In this document: positions 18,091 to 26,878 of the stretch, piece by piece
How the letters are laid out: each line of letters opens with the position of its first letter
Numbering within the stretch: position 1 is the first letter of the stretch
Assembly (NCBI GenBank): GCA_903937385.1
Contig: CAIZZF010000029.1
Span: 51,611 to 115,610, forward strand
Source: an uncultured Holophagaceae bacterium
GTDB lineage: Bacteria > Acidobacteriota > Holophagae > Holophagales > Holophagaceae
Length of the DNA stretch: 64,000 nt
Direction: 5' to 3'
Notes under the pieces: model-generated
Databases searched by the model: none
Seen by the model: the letters and a program-made list of their open reading frames with translations, nothing else
What the model was told of the DNA's origin: nothing
Made by a program: the position numbers and the translations under genes

Positions 18091-20253
18091 ATGTCGCTGC
18101 GCACCGCCCTGGCCTGCCTGATCCTCGCCTCCAGCCTGCTCGCCCAGGGTACGGGCACCCTCACCCTCGAGGCAGTGGCTCACCCGACCCTCCGGAAGGC
18201 CTACGAAGGTCCCGCCGCCACCCGCCTGGACTGGCTCCCGGATGGTGGCCTCCTGCGGACCAACCGGGACGGCAACCGGGTCGCCCTGCTGCGCGTAGAC
18301 CCCACCACCTGGGAGACCAGGCCCCTGCTGGACGCCAGCCCCTTCGAGAAGGCCCTGGCCGGAGCCGGTGTCCCGGAGGCCGCGGCCAAGGCCGCCCTGG
18401 ACCGGGGCACCCTGCTCTGGAACCCGGACCGCAGCGCCTTCCTGCTGGCCGTCGCCGGGGAGTATTTCCTGGCGGAGCTGCGAGGGGCCTCGGTGCGCCG
18501 GCTGATCGGCGGCAAGGCCGACGAGCCCACCTTCAGCCCCGATGGCCTCCAGGTGGCCTACCTGCGCGGCAATGACCTCTACCGGACCGAGCTGGCCACG
18601 GGCCAGGAGACGCGCCTCACCACGGGCGGCAGTGCCACAGTCTTCAATGGCCGCCTGGACTGGGTCTACCAGGAGGAGGTCTACGGCCGGGGCGGCTTCG
18701 GCGCCTTCTGGTGGTCCCCGGACTCCCGGCGCGTGGCCTACCTGAGCCTCGACGAGACCAAGGTCCCGGTCTTCACCCTGCTGGACGACCGCACCCAGCC
18801 CCAGAAGACCCTGGCCGCCCGCTATCCCAAGGCCGGGGACCCCAACCCCATCGCCCGACTGGGCGTGGTGGACCTGCAGGGCCAGACCACCTGGATGGAG
18901 AACCCCTACCCGGGCCAGGAGACGCTCATCGTGCAGGTGGGCTGGGATCCCGAGGGGCGGCTGCTGGCGGCCTACCAGGACCGCATCCAGTCCTGGCTGG
19001 ACCTGCGCCGCCACCAGGGCTCCAGCTCGCGCGTGCTGGTCCGCGAGAGCAGCAAGGCCTGGCAGGAGCGCCTGCCCCTGCCCTGGTTCCTGGCGGATGG
19101 CGGCTTCCTCTGGGAGTCGAGCCGCACGGGCCACCAGCACCTCTACCGCTACGACAAGGAGGGCGGCCTGGTCGGCGCGATCACCACCGGAGCCTGGGAT
19201 GTCCGAAAGCTCCACGGGGTGGATGCCAAGGCCCAGCAGGTCTACTTCGACGCCACGGAGCGCAGCCCGATCATGCTCGATGCCTGCCGCATCGGCCTCG
19301 ACAGCAAGGGCTTCACCCGCCTCACGGAGCGGCCGGGCACCCACCGCGTGAAGTTCAACACCACCTTCACGGCCTTCCTGGACAGCTGGAGCGACGTCCA
19401 CACCCCGCCCCAGCAGGCGCTCCATGACGTCTCTGGCAAGCGGCTCCGCCTCATCGACGCGAACCCCGGCGACGACTGGAAGGCCCTGAAGCTCGGCCAG
19501 GTGAGCTTCCAGCAGGTCAAGACCCGTGACGGCTTCCTCATGGAGACCATGCTGGTGCGGCCCGTGGACTTTGATCCTGCCAAGAAGTACCCCGTCTACC
19601 AGTACATCTACGGCGGCCCCGCCGCTCCCACCGTAGGGAACACCTGGAACCGCTCCATGAGCTGGTTCCAGTTCCTGGCCCAGCACGGCATCGCCACCTG
19701 GATCTGCGACAACCGCAGCGCCTCGGCCAAGGGCATCGCCAGCGCCCACGGCATCCACCGGGACCTGGGCGCCCAGGAGCTGCAGGACCAGCTGGACGGC
19801 CACGCCTGGCTGAAGGCCCAGGGCTGGGCCGACCTGGACCGGCTCTGCCTGGACGGGTGGAGCTACGGCGGCTTCATGGTCACCTACGGCCTCACCCACA
19901 GCAAGGCGTGGAAGCTGGGCATCGCCGGGGCGCCGGTGGTGGACTGGAAGCTCTACGACAGCATCTACACCGAGCGTTACATGGGCTTGCCCGCGGACAA
20001 CAAGGCCGGCTACGAGTCCAGCTCAGTGCTGAAGGCCGCGGCAAACCTGTCCGGCAAGCTGCTGCTGCTGCACGGCACCCTGGATGACAACGTGCATCCC
20101 CAGAACAGCGTCATGCTCATCGACGCGCTGCAAAAGGCCGGGCACTCCGTCCAGCTGGTGCTGCTGCCCGGCTCCGACCACAGCCCCCGGGCGCCCCAGC
20201 ACCGCTGGGCGCGCTATCAAGCCATGTGGGAGTTCCTGTCGCGGAACCTGTGA
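18091..20253 (+). CDS. Secreted S9 family (dipeptidyl peptidase IV-like) prolyl peptidase
   Basis: 720 aa from the ATG at 18091, with GGAG 7 bp upstream; an ATG at 18061 adds 10 residues before the signal. A signal peptide (about residues 1-19, ending SLLAQG) exports it. The N-terminal beta-propeller spans about 40-460 and includes the DPP-IV-like pair of acidic residues in YQEEVYG. The alpha/beta-hydrolase domain contains the nucleophile motif GWSYGGF, the Asp in GTLDDNVH and the His in GSDHSPR. It cleaves X-Pro dipeptides from peptide N-termini, probably in the periplasm. Downstream lies a large palindrome. Confidence 0.92.
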   Translation: MSLRTALACLILASSLLAQGTGTLTLEAVAHPTLRKAYEGPAATRLDWLPDGGLLRTNRDGNRVALLRVDPTTWETRPLLDASPFEKALAGAGVPEAAAKAALDRGTLLWNPDRSAFLLAVAGEYFLAELRGASVRRLIGGKADEPTFSPDGLQVAYLRGNDLYRTELATGQETRLTTGGSATVFNGRLDWVYQEEVYGRGGFGAFWWSPDSRRVAYLSLDETKVPVFTLLDDRTQPQKTLAARYPKAGDPNPIARLGVVDLQGQTTWMENPYPGQETLIVQVGWDPEGRLLAAYQDRIQSWLDLRRHQGSSSRVLVRESSKAWQERLPLPWFLADGGFLWESSRTGHQHLYRYDKEGGLVGAITTGAWDVRKLHGVDAKAQQVYFDATERSPIMLDACRIGLDSKGFTRLTERPGTHRVKFNTTFTAFLDSWSDVHTPPQQALHDVSGKRLRLIDANPGDDWKALKLGQVSFQQVKTRDGFLMETMLVRPVDFDPAKKYPVYQYIYGGPAAPTVGNTWNRSMSWFQFLAQHGIATWICDNRSASAKGIASAHGIHRDLGAQELQDQLDGHAWLKAQGWADLDRLCLDGWSYGGFMVTYGLTHSKAWKLGIAGAPVVDWKLYDSIYTERYMGLPADNKAGYESSSVLKAAANLSGKLLLLHGTLDDNVHPQNSVMLIDALQKAGHSVQLVLLPGSDHSPRAPQHRWARYQAMWEFLSRNL

Positions 20254-20261
20254 GCCTGATC

Positions 20262-20379
20262 TAACGCAAAAGAAAAAAGATCGCCACCAAGACACCAAGA
20301 ACTGAAAATGGATATCAATGCAGTTCTTACTCGGTGTCTTGGTGGCAAAGGTTTTATTGTTTCTTTTTACTGCGGGTTA
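20262..20379. repeat. Large imperfect palindrome, REP/MITE-like, between convergent genes
   Basis: The arms 20283-20304 and 20321-20346 pair over 22 bases, interrupted only by a 4-base bulge at 20329-20332, around a 16-base loop. Outside them, an A-rich left flank (20262-20279) faces a T-rich right flank (20362-20379) with partial complementarity. Composition is much more A/T-rich than the neighbouring genes. It may serve as a bidirectional terminator for the S9 peptidase gene and the convergent transporter gene, but the arms are longer than a terminator needs. A dispersed palindromic repeat is the alternative. Confidence 0.75.
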
Positions 20380-20389
20380 GGAAGAATGC

Positions 20390-21670
20390 TCAATCCGCCG
20401 GGGCCGGCTCCTCTGGCTTCGCGGGCAGCAGGCGATCGTAGACGTAGAGCAGCACCGCCGTGAGCACCCCTACCCCGGTGATCGTCCAGAGCATGCCGGT
20501 CGGCCGGTGGGCCACCTCACCGAAGTGGTGCATCAGCTTGCCCCCGAACCAGCCGCCGATGAGGGACCCGAGCCCGATCGGCAGGAAGGCGAAGCCCATG
20601 TAGGTACCCTGCTGCCCCGGCGGCGCGAGCCGCGAGATGTACTCGTAGTACCGGGGCGACTGGACGATCTCCCCGAGCGCGACGCAGACCAGGGTGATGA
20701 TCACGCCGGTGACGGTGGGCATGAAGATCAATACGATCCAGGCCAGGGAGGACATCAGCGTGCCCAGGGTGACCGCCTTCACGGAGGCGATCTTCTGGGT
20801 GGCCAGGCTTATGAGCACGGTCAGGCAGATCACGGCAAGGGGACCCGTGACCAGCAGGAGCTCCGTATCCGCCTTGGGATCGATGTACTTCACCACGTAG
20901 AGGGGCAGCGTGATGAACTCCTGCCAGTACACCACCCAGTAGCCGGTGAAAATGAGCAGGAAGAGCATGAACTTGGGGTTCGACACCACCGTAAGGAAGT
21001 TCTTCCCGGTCTGGACCAGGGAGGGCGGCGGCGCATCACCTTCCTTGCGCGGCTCCTTGAACAGCAGCAGCACCGCAAAGAACATCAGGAACACGCTGAC
21101 CGCAGCCACACGGAAGACATTCTCAACGCTCATGTGCCGATGGACATAGGACGCGACGTAGGGACCGGCGGCGCCACCGATGTTCACCAGCGTGTAGTAG
21201 ATCGAGTAGCCGAGGGAACGGACGTTGCCCTTGGAGGCCCGCGCGGTCGTCCCCACCACCGCCGGCTTCACCAGGGCAATGCCCAGGGCCGGCAGCATCA
21301 GCAGGAAGGCCACAAGCACACTCAGAGGCACCATGCCGCGAATCGGCGCCATCCAGGAGGAGCCGAGCGAGCCCAGCAGGAAGTAGGAGCCGCTGAGGAT
21401 CAGGTAGGCCAGGGAGAGCGCCCGCCGGAACCCGAGGCGATCCGCCACGGCGCCCCCGAAAGCCGCCAGGAACCAGACCAGCCCGCCGAACAAGCCCGCC
21501 AGGCTGCTGGCGTCCTGGGTCGGAAAGCCGAGCGATTCGTTCAGGTACCGTGCCAGAGAGGCGAAGGCCGCGTAGTAGGAGAGGCGCTCGAACAGCTCAC
21601 TGACATTCGCCACCCAGAACGGGCGCTCAAAGCCATCACGGATCTCACGCAAGCGCTGCGCTGCACTCAA
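20390..21670 (-). CDS. MFS transporter, POT/peptide-transporter-like
   Basis: 426 aa with about 12 hydrophobic segments. The N-terminus (ANVSELFERLSYYAAFASL) resembles the first helix of proton-dependent oligopeptide transporters (the E-x-x-E-R-x-S-Y-Y region), and GGAVADRLGFRRAL is the loop 2-3 MFS signature. It is shorter than most POT proteins (~460-500 aa), so the peptide substrate is only suggested. The neighbouring prolyl peptidases fit a role in di/tripeptide uptake, by context alone. It is an inner-membrane protein. Confidence 0.75.
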   Translation of the reverse strand: MSAAQRLREIRDGFERPFWVANVSELFERLSYYAAFASLARYLNESLGFPTQDASSLAGLFGGLVWFLAAFGGAVADRLGFRRALSLAYLILSGSYFLLGSLGSSWMAPIRGMVPLSVLVAFLLMLPALGIALVKPAVVGTTARASKGNVRSLGYSIYYTLVNIGGAAGPYVASYVHRHMSVENVFRVAAVSVFLMFFAVLLLFKEPRKEGDAPPPSLVQTGKNFLTVVSNPKFMLFLLIFTGYWVVYWQEFITLPLYVVKYIDPKADTELLLVTGPLAVICLTVLISLATQKIASVKAVTLGTLMSSLAWIVLIFMPTVTGVIITLVCVALGEIVQSPRYYEYISRLAPPGQQGTYMGFAFLPIGLGSLIGGWFGGKLMHHFGEVAHRPTGMLWTITGVGVLTAVLLYVYDRLLPAKPEEPAPAD

Positions 21671-21752
21671 AGGACCTCCCTAGACACAAGCCACCCCCGA
21701 TCTTCCCGGGAGACTCGAGTCGAGGTCAATCCAAACCGCGCGGAATCATCCC

Positions 21753-22172
21753 CTACTGGGGCTTGGTGAACTCCACCACGGCCTTGAGCATGTCGCCCAC
21801 GGACATGATGCCCACCAGGTCACCCTTGGCATCCACCACGCACAGGCCGTAGAGCTTGTGGTCCAGGATCGCCTGGGCGGCCGTGCTCAGGTCCGTCTCC
21901 GGGCTCACGGTCATGGGCTCTGCGTTCATCAGGTCCTTCACCGGCGTCTTGGACAGCAGGTAGTGGACTTCCCACGTGTCCAGGCTGGTGGCCTTGCCGG
22001 GGCTGTAGTCCTTGATCATGCGGTCCGTGATGAGGCCCACGAAGCGGCCACCGCTCATGACGGGCAGCCGCCGCACGCCCTTTTCCTTCATCAGGTGGAT
22101 GGCCTCGATGATGGAGGCGTCCTGATCGATGGTGTAGGGATTCTTGGTCATCCACTTTCCAACGTTGGTCAT
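21753..22172 (-). CDS. Tandem CBS domain protein at the end of the liv operon
   Basis: 139 aa from the ATG at 22172 (GAGGAG 7 bp upstream); the longer frame to 22253 overlaps livF and is not real. Two CBS motifs occupy nearly the whole protein (about residues 10-60 and 80-135; VRRLPVM and LYGLCVV mark their cores). Paired CBS domains bind adenosyl ligands such as AMP, ATP or SAM and usually regulate a partner. It lies 10 bp after livF on the same strand, so it may adjust transport or downstream catabolism to energy state; that link is inferred from position only. Confidence 0.82.
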   Translation of the reverse strand: MTNVGKWMTKNPYTIDQDASIIEAIHLMKEKGVRRLPVMSGGRFVGLITDRMIKDYSPGKATSLDTWEVHYLLSKTPVKDLMNAEPMTVSPETDLSTAAQAILDHKLYGLCVVDAKGDLVGIMSVGDMLKAVVEFTKPQ

Positions 22173-22182
22173 TGGCTTCTCC

Positions 22183-22887
22183 TCACATGCCCAGGAAGGC
22201 TTTCTTGATGTGGTCGTTGTTGAGCAGTTCGTCGCCCTTGCCCGTGAGCACAACCCGTCCGGTTTCCATCACGTAGGCCCGGTGGGAGATGCGGAGGGAC
22301 TGGTAGACATTCTGTTCCACCAGCAGGATGGTAACGCCTTCCTTGTTGATGCCGGTGATGATGTCGAAGATGTTCTTCACCAGCAGCGGGGACAGGCCGA
22401 GGGAGGGCTCGTCCAGCAGCAGCACCTTGGGGTTGGCCATGAGTCCCCGGGCGATGGCCAGCATCTGCTGCTCGCCGCCGGACATGGTGCCGCCCAGCTG
22501 CTTCTCTCGTTCCTTGAGCCGGGGGAACAGCTCGAAGACCCAGTCGATGTTCTTCTGGCGGTCGCCCCGGGTCGACTTGACGTAGGAACCCATACGGAGG
22601 TTCTCCATCACGGTCATCTCGGGAAAGATCCGCCGACCCTCGGGAACCTGGATGAGCCCCGCCTCCACGACGTGGTGGGACTGCATCTTGCTGAGGTCCT
22701 GCCCGTCAAACGTGATGGTGCCGGAGACGGGCTTGACCAGGCGGGAGATGTTCTTGAGCGTCGTGGACTTGCCGGCACCGTTGGCGCCCACCACGGTGAC
22801 GATCTCGCCCTGGTGGACTTCCAGGTCGACGTCCCAGAGCACCTTGAGGTCGCCGTAGGCGAAGTTGAGCTTGTCGATTTTAAGCAT
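22183..22887 (-). CDS. livF: Branched-chain amino acid ABC transporter ATPase LivF
   Basis: 234 aa from ATG 22887; a GTG at 22896 is an alternative. Walker A (GANGAGKST), the LivF-specific VPEGRRIFPEMTVMENL, signature MSGGEQQMLAIARGL and Walker B (VLLLDEPSLGL) are present. It pairs with LivG to power the LivHM channel for leucine, isoleucine, valine or related substrates. It overlaps the end of livG, which is usual in this operon. Confidence 0.94.
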   Translation of the reverse strand: MLKIDKLNFAYGDLKVLWDVDLEVHQGEIVTVVGANGAGKSTTLKNISRLVKPVSGTITFDGQDLSKMQSHHVVEAGLIQVPEGRRIFPEMTVMENLRMGSYVKSTRGDRQKNIDWVFELFPRLKEREKQLGGTMSGGEQQMLAIARGLMANPKVLLLDEPSLGLSPLLVKNIFDIITGINKEGVTILLVEQNVYQSLRISHRAYVMETGRVVLTGKGDELLNNDHIKKAFLGM

Positions 22888-23599
22888 GGGGCTCACCCAG
22901 GTAGGCGCTGATCACATCGGGGTTGCTGACGACTTCCTGGGGCGAGCCCTCGGTGAGTTTCTCGCCCGAGGTCAGAACCACGATGCGATCGGAGATCCGC
23001 ATGATCGCCTTCATGTCGTGCTCGATGACCATCTGGGTGAGGCCCCGCTGCTTGATGTCCAGGATGAGCTGGATGATCTCCTCGCTCTCGGCGGGGTTGA
23101 GGCCGCCCATGACCTCGTCCAGCAGCAGGATCTTCGGCTGGGTGGCCAGGGCCCGCGCCACTTCCAGCTTCTTGCGCTCGCCGATGGGCAACCCACCCGC
23201 CAGGAAGTTGGTCCGGTGCTCCATGCGGACCACCTTGATCTGTTCCATGGCCATCTCGCGTGCGACCTTCAGCGAACCGGTGCGCGCCAGGGCGCCCACC
23301 ATCACGTTGTCCACCACAGAGAGCTTGGCCAGGGGCCGCACCTTCTGCCAGGTGCGCACCATGCCGAGCATGCAGACCTTGTCGGGATCGAGCCCATTCA
23401 ACTTCCGGCCGTTGAAGATGACTTCGCCCTTGGAGGGCGGGTAGTAGCCGGTGATGCAGTTGAACAGCGTGGTCTTCCCGGCGCCGTTGGGGCCAATGAG
23501 GCCCATGATCGTGCCCTCGTGGACGTCGAAGCTGACATCCGAGTTGGCCGCGAGGCCGCCGAAGAACTTGCTGACGTTCTTGATTTCCAGGATGGCCAT
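22880..23599 (-). CDS. livG: Branched-chain amino acid ABC transporter ATPase LivG
   Basis: 239 aa. Walker A is GPNGAGKTT, followed by the LivG-type YYPPSKGEV and VRTWQKVRPL segment, a signature region (LPIGERKKLEVARAL, where the usual LSxG is replaced by LPIG) and Walker B ILLLDEVMGGL. Partner of LivF. Its ATG overlaps the livM stop by one base (TGATG). The signature departure is shared by many LivG proteins. Confidence 0.93.
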   Translation of the reverse strand: MAILEIKNVSKFFGGLAANSDVSFDVHEGTIMGLIGPNGAGKTTLFNCITGYYPPSKGEVIFNGRKLNGLDPDKVCMLGMVRTWQKVRPLAKLSVVDNVMVGALARTGSLKVAREMAMEQIKVVRMEHRTNFLAGGLPIGERKKLEVARALATQPKILLLDEVMGGLNPAESEEIIQLILDIKQRGLTQMVIEHDMKAIMRISDRIVVLTSGEKLTEGSPQEVVSNPDVISAYLGEPHA

Positions 23600-24648
23600 C
23601 AGACCGCCTCCCGCTTCCGGCGCGCGGCCAGCTTCTTGACGAACCCCATGAGGCCGTCCGGCATGAACAGGATGACCAGCACCACGAGGATGCCGTAGAG
23701 CAGGACGTGGGCGTGGGAGAGGTTCTCCTTGAGGAAGATCCCGATCTTGGACTCGGCGTTGACCATGCCGATCTTCACCAGCAGGTCCGTGATCATGTTG
23801 CTGCGCAGGGCCTCGGACAGCGGCACCAGGATCAGGGAACCGAGCACAGGACCCCAGATGGTGCCCATGCCCCCGATGATGCAGATGAGCATGATCTGGA
23901 CGGAGACATCCAGGCCCAGCACCGTGGGGGGATCCACGAAGCCCACGTAGATGCCGTAGAAGCTGCCCGCCAGGGAGGTCAGCACTGCGGAGATCACCAG
24001 GCCGATATTCTTGTAGAGCGCGATGTTGATGCCCAGGGAGTGGGCCGCGTCCTGGTCCTCGCGGATGGCCTGAAAGAAGTAGCCGAGCTTGGAGTGCTGC
24101 ACCCAGTAGGTGACGCCGAGGGTGAGCAGGACCAGGAAGAGTCCGATGTAGTAGAAGGGGACCTTGGTCACGAAGTCCGTCACCACCGTGGCCCCGATCT
24201 TGAAGGCCGGGATTTCCGTGGCCAGGATGCCCTCGGCCCCGTTGGTCAGGGGAGTGAGGTTGATGGCCGACAGGCGCATGATCTCGGCCACCGCGATAGA
24301 GGCGAGAACGAAGTAGGGGCCCCGGAGGCGGAAGCAGATGCTGCCGATGATGAGGGCCACCACAATGACCGCGGCCATGCCCGCCCAGACGCCCACCCAG
24401 GGGACGATCCCCTTGCTGTGCATGAGCATCATGGTGGTGTAGGCGCCCACCCCGAAGTAGGCGGCGTGGCCCACAGAGTGCTGCCCCGCATAGCCACCGA
24501 GGATGTTCCAGCTCTGGCCCTGGGCCACGCTCATGAAGAGCAGGATCATCATGTGGAGGGCGTAGGGGCTCTCCACGAAGCGAGGGATGATCAGCAGGCC
24601 GACCAGCAGGAGGAGGATGGAAGCGCTCTTGAGGATGGTCTTGTTCAT
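23599..24648 (-). CDS. livM: Branched-chain amino acid ABC transporter permease LivM
   Basis: 349 aa with 8-10 hydrophobic helices and an N-terminal signal-anchor. The LivM hallmark GGYAGQHSVGHAAYFGVGAYTT (described by its key residues G-x-x-S-x-G-H-A-x-F-x-G) occurs near residue 55, and the EAA-like loop AIREDQDAAHSLGIN near 195. It forms the inner-membrane pore with LivH. It lies 10 bp after livH and is coupled to livG. Confidence 0.93.
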   Translation of the reverse strand: MNKTILKSASILLLLVGLLIIPRFVESPYALHMMILLFMSVAQGQSWNILGGYAGQHSVGHAAYFGVGAYTTMMLMHSKGIVPWVGVWAGMAAVIVVALIIGSICFRLRGPYFVLASIAVAEIMRLSAINLTPLTNGAEGILATEIPAFKIGATVVTDFVTKVPFYYIGLFLVLLTLGVTYWVQHSKLGYFFQAIREDQDAAHSLGINIALYKNIGLVISAVLTSLAGSFYGIYVGFVDPPTVLGLDVSVQIMLICIIGGMGTIWGPVLGSLILVPLSEALRSNMITDLLVKIGMVNAESKIGIFLKENLSHAHVLLYGILVVLVILFMPDGLMGFVKKLAARRKREAV

Positions 24649-24658
24649 GATGTTCTCC

Positions 24659-25528
24659 TCAGGTCCGCGACTTGCCCATCAGGCCCGAGGGCTTGAAGAG
24701 CAACACCAGCAGGAAGAGCACGAAGACCACTACGTCCTTCCAACCGGAGGAGATGTAGACCGCGCTCATGGACTCGGTGATGCCGATGAGCACCCCGCCA
24801 AGCGTGGCGCCCACCACGCTGCCCATGCCGCCCAGCACCGTGATGACGAAGGCCTTCAGCGTGAAGACGCTGCCCACCTGGGGGAAGATGTAGTAGGTCG
24901 GAGAGATCAGGGCACCGGCGGTGCCCGCCAGGGCTGAGCCGAGGCCGAAAGCGATGATCGACATGCGCTTGACGTTGATGCCCATGAGCTGGGCCGCATC
25001 GCGATCCTGGGCCGTGGCGCGGATGGCCTGGCCGGTGTCCGTCTTCAGCAGGAACCAGTAGAGGGCCGCTGTGATCGCCGCGGTGATCAGGAAGGAGATC
25101 AGGAGGGGCGTGGAGACCGAAACTCCGCCGCCCACCTTGATGGTGGCCGAGGAGTAGCTGGTGCTCAGGATCTTGTAGTCGGAGGTGAAGATGAGCATCA
25201 CCGTGTTGCTCATGATCAGGCCCAGGCCGATGGTCAGCAGGATCTGGTTCTGTGCCAGTGCGTCCAGCACCCGATTGATGAACACCTTCTGGAGGAAGCC
25301 CCCGAAGAGGAACATCAGGGGGAACGTGATCAGCACGGACACGAAGGGGTCGATCCCAAGGAGCGTGAAGATCATGTAGGTGAGGTACATCCCCACCATC
25401 AGGATGTCGCCGTGCGCGAAGTTGATCACCCGCATCACGCCGAAGATCAGCGTCAGGCCTATGCCGATGAGCGCGTACACCCCGCCGATGAGGATGCCGC
25501 TGATGAGGGATTGCAGAAAGACAGCCAT
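24659..25528 (-). CDS. livH: Branched-chain amino acid ABC transporter permease LivH
   Basis: 289 aa with about 8 membrane helices. The opening GGVYALIGIGLTLIFGVMRV and NFAHGDILMVG, and the EAA loop RATAQDRDAAQLMGIN, identify the LivH family. It heterodimerises with LivM in the inner membrane. It is separated from the binding-protein gene by ~63 bp, which could hold a processing site or weak terminator, though none stands out. Confidence 0.93.
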   Translation of the reverse strand: MAVFLQSLISGILIGGVYALIGIGLTLIFGVMRVINFAHGDILMVGMYLTYMIFTLLGIDPFVSVLITFPLMFLFGGFLQKVFINRVLDALAQNQILLTIGLGLIMSNTVMLIFTSDYKILSTSYSSATIKVGGGVSVSTPLLISFLITAAITAALYWFLLKTDTGQAIRATAQDRDAAQLMGINVKRMSIIAFGLGSALAGTAGALISPTYYIFPQVGSVFTLKAFVITVLGGMGSVVGATLGGVLIGITESMSAVYISSGWKDVVVFVLFLLVLLFKPSGLMGKSRT

Positions 25529-25591
25529 GGGCGCGTGACCCTCCAGGAATTCAGACGGGGGCGCCCGTGGGCGCCCCCGGACAGGACTCGA

Positions 25592-26737
25592 TCACTTCCA
25601 CTTGGGGAAGGGATAGATCGCCTTCTTGCTCGCGAACTGGGCGGGCAGCACCGTCTCGTACTTCCCGGCGATGATCTGCTGAACGAGCATCTGGTGGTTG
25701 TTCTGGTTCGTGAAGCCGTCATAGTCGGCGAACTTCACCTCACCCATGACGCCATTCCACTTGCCCGACTTCAGCGCGGCGCGAGTCTTGGTGCGGTCGC
25801 CGCCGGAGGCCTTGGCGGTCTCGGCCATGATGATCATGGAAGCGTAGGCGCAGGCGGCATGGTAGGTGGGTTCCTTGCCGAACTTGGCCTTGTAGCGGGC
25901 GCCGAAGTCCTTCGCGCCGGGCCAGTTGACATCGTCTGTCCACTGGGTGCAGGAGATGACGTTGTCGGAGATCGCCCGTTCCTTGGCGAACTCGACGGTG
26001 GTGAAGCCGGCGCCGGCGCCGAGGAAGGCCTGGGGCTGGAGCCCCACTTCGCGGGACTGCCGCATAAGCAGAATGGCGTCGGCCACGTAGGAGACCATGA
26101 ACACCAGATCCGGGTTCTTCGACTTGATCTGGGCGAGGGTCGAGCGGTAGTCGGCGGAGCCCTTGGGATAGGAGACATCGGCCACCACCTGGATGCCCTT
26201 CGTCACCACATAGTCCTTGGCCGTCTTCGAGGTGGAGGTGCCGAAGTCTGTGTTCTCGTAGATGAAGGCGATGGTCTTGGGCTTGCCTAGCGAGGCCGCG
26301 GCATCGATGAGGCTGGAAGCATATTTGTCGGCGGGGGCGTTCATGCGGAAGACATGGGCGAGGCCCTGCCGCGTGATCTCTTCCTTGGCCGCGGCGGGAA
26401 TCAACAGGGGCACCTTGTACTTCTCGGCCAGCTTGGCCACGGCATTGGAGCAGGCCGAGGTGTAGGGACCTACCACGCCCACCACGTTCTCGCGGGTCGC
26501 CAGCTTCTCCATGGCGCTCATGGAGATCTGGGGCTTGCCCGTGTCGTCCTCCCACACCAGCTGGACGTTGACACCCTTCTTCTTGAGGTCCTCCTCGGCC
26601 AGCTTGATGCCGTTGGTGATGTTCTCGCCGATGGGCGCCTCGGGGCCGCTCATGGAGTTGATGACGCCGATCTTCTGCGCCATGAGACAGGGGGTGAGAG
26701 CCAAGGCGGCGCCCAGGGCGAGGAGGTGCTTGCGCAT
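25592..26737 (-). CDS. livK: Branched-chain amino acid ABC transporter substrate-binding protein
   Basis: 381 aa from ATG 26737 (GGAG upstream); the frame extends to 26809 but the extra residues precede the signal peptide. Signal peptide about residues 1-19 (MRKHLLALG...CLMA), then a two-lobe type I periplasmic binding protein with GVINSMSGPEAPIGENI and the GVVGPYTSA region typical of LivJ/K. It delivers ligand to LivHM. The ligand could be a branched-chain amino acid or another carboxylate; sequence inspection cannot decide. Confidence 0.92.
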   Translation of the reverse strand: MRKHLLALGAALALTPCLMAQKIGVINSMSGPEAPIGENITNGIKLAEEDLKKKGVNVQLVWEDDTGKPQISMSAMEKLATRENVVGVVGPYTSACSNAVAKLAEKYKVPLLIPAAAKEEITRQGLAHVFRMNAPADKYASSLIDAAASLGKPKTIAFIYENTDFGTSTSKTAKDYVVTKGIQVVADVSYPKGSADYRSTLAQIKSKNPDLVFMVSYVADAILLMRQSREVGLQPQAFLGAGAGFTTVEFAKERAISDNVISCTQWTDDVNWPGAKDFGARYKAKFGKEPTYHAACAYASMIIMAETAKASGGDRTKTRAALKSGKWNGVMGEVKFADYDGFTNQNNHQMLVQQIIAGKYETVLPAQFASKKAIYPFPKWK

Positions 26738-26799
26738 GTCTGCTCCGATTGAAAAGAGATGGTGGGGTGAGTTAAGCAATCCTACCCGAAATCCGGGTA

Positions 26800-26842
26800 A
26801 AAAAACCACGGGACTGATGAGAATTACTCAGCAGTCCCGTGG
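26800..26842 (-). terminator. Intrinsic terminator of the porin gene
   Basis: On the minus strand, 37 bp after the porin stop, an 11-base perfect stem (CCACGGGACTG with its complement) encloses a ~14-base loop and is followed by seven T residues. This separates the porin transcript from livK. Confidence 0.9.
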
Positions 26843-26878
26843 AGGTTAAGTAGAAAGACCTAGCTCTCAGTTACGACC

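Noticed and set aside
16552..19899. 1115-codon open frame on the minus strand
   Set aside because: It is antisense to mqnA, pepQ and the S9 peptidase, which have full catalytic motifs. Its translation is rich in G, V, Q and H with no domain: a GC-rich shadow frame.
26786..26803. Second small hairpin (TACCCG/CGGGTA) beside the porin terminator
   Set aside because: On the minus strand its T-run precedes the stem instead of following it, so it is not a terminator for that strand, and no plus-strand gene ends here.
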